Source of the DNA: an uncultured Bdellovibrio sp.
GTDB taxonomy: Bacteria; Bdellovibrionota; Bdellovibrionia; Bdellovibrionales; Bdellovibrionaceae
DNA: 5,096 bases
Direction of reading: 5' to 3'
Assembly (NCBI GenBank): GCA_937871355.1
Contig: CALMPX010000333.1
Coordinates: 1 to 5,096 of the forward strand
This document shows positions 5,092 through 5,096 of the stretch, piece by piece. The notes under the pieces are model-generated. The model made no database searches. It was given only the letters and a program-made list of their open reading frames with translations, and was not told where the DNA came from. Each line of letters begins with the position of its first letter. Positions within the stretch are counted from its first letter, which is position 1. The position numbers and the translations under genes were made by a program.

Positions 5092-5096
5092 AAATT

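Overview
The window is AT-rich, gene-dense DNA from what looks like a Gram-negative bacterium. Evidence for this is a lipoprotein with a lipobox and Ala at +2 (outer-membrane sorting in the E. coli scheme), a Sec-type secreted protein, and a binding-protein-type ABC importer. The low GC, the 3D-domain lipoprotein, the lysine 2,3-aminomutase-like gene and the orphan secreted protein together recall Bdellovibrio and relatives. That placement is an impression from style; there is no rRNA or other marker here.

Layout. Bases 2-1906 hold the end of an importer operon on the + strand: a two-domain inner-membrane permease of the Fe(III)/thiamine type, whose 5' end is outside the window, then its ATPase. 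The substrate-binding protein would be expected upstream. A 3D-domain lipoprotein follows (1994-2767, +), probably acting on or near peptidoglycan. Next comes a small coiled-coil/C-terminal-anchor gene of the DUF1640/CCDC90 type (2863-3252, +), interrupted by an in-frame TAA inside its own internal repeat. A strong bidirectional terminator (3262-3292) separates it from a convergent gene for a roughly 413-residue secreted protein of unknown function (3318-4559, -). The divergent intergenic region 4572-4782 carries two perfect dyads and a 20-codon ORF with a good ribosome binding site. The N-terminus of a KamA-like protein starts at 4783 and meets a stop codon five bases before the window ends.

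How the genes relate. Only permease and ATPase form a clear functional unit. The other genes look like independent, mostly envelope-related units.

Main oddity. Three of the six genes look damaged near an otherwise well-conserved frame. The permease lacks its expected last membrane helix, the coiled-coil gene has a nonsense codon exactly where a repeat copy has CAA, and the KamA-like ORF stops after 102 codons. Either this is a genome with decaying genes or the sequence contains errors; the window alone cannot decide. I found no CRISPR array, insertion sequence, tRNA, rRNA or convincing novel multi-gene system.
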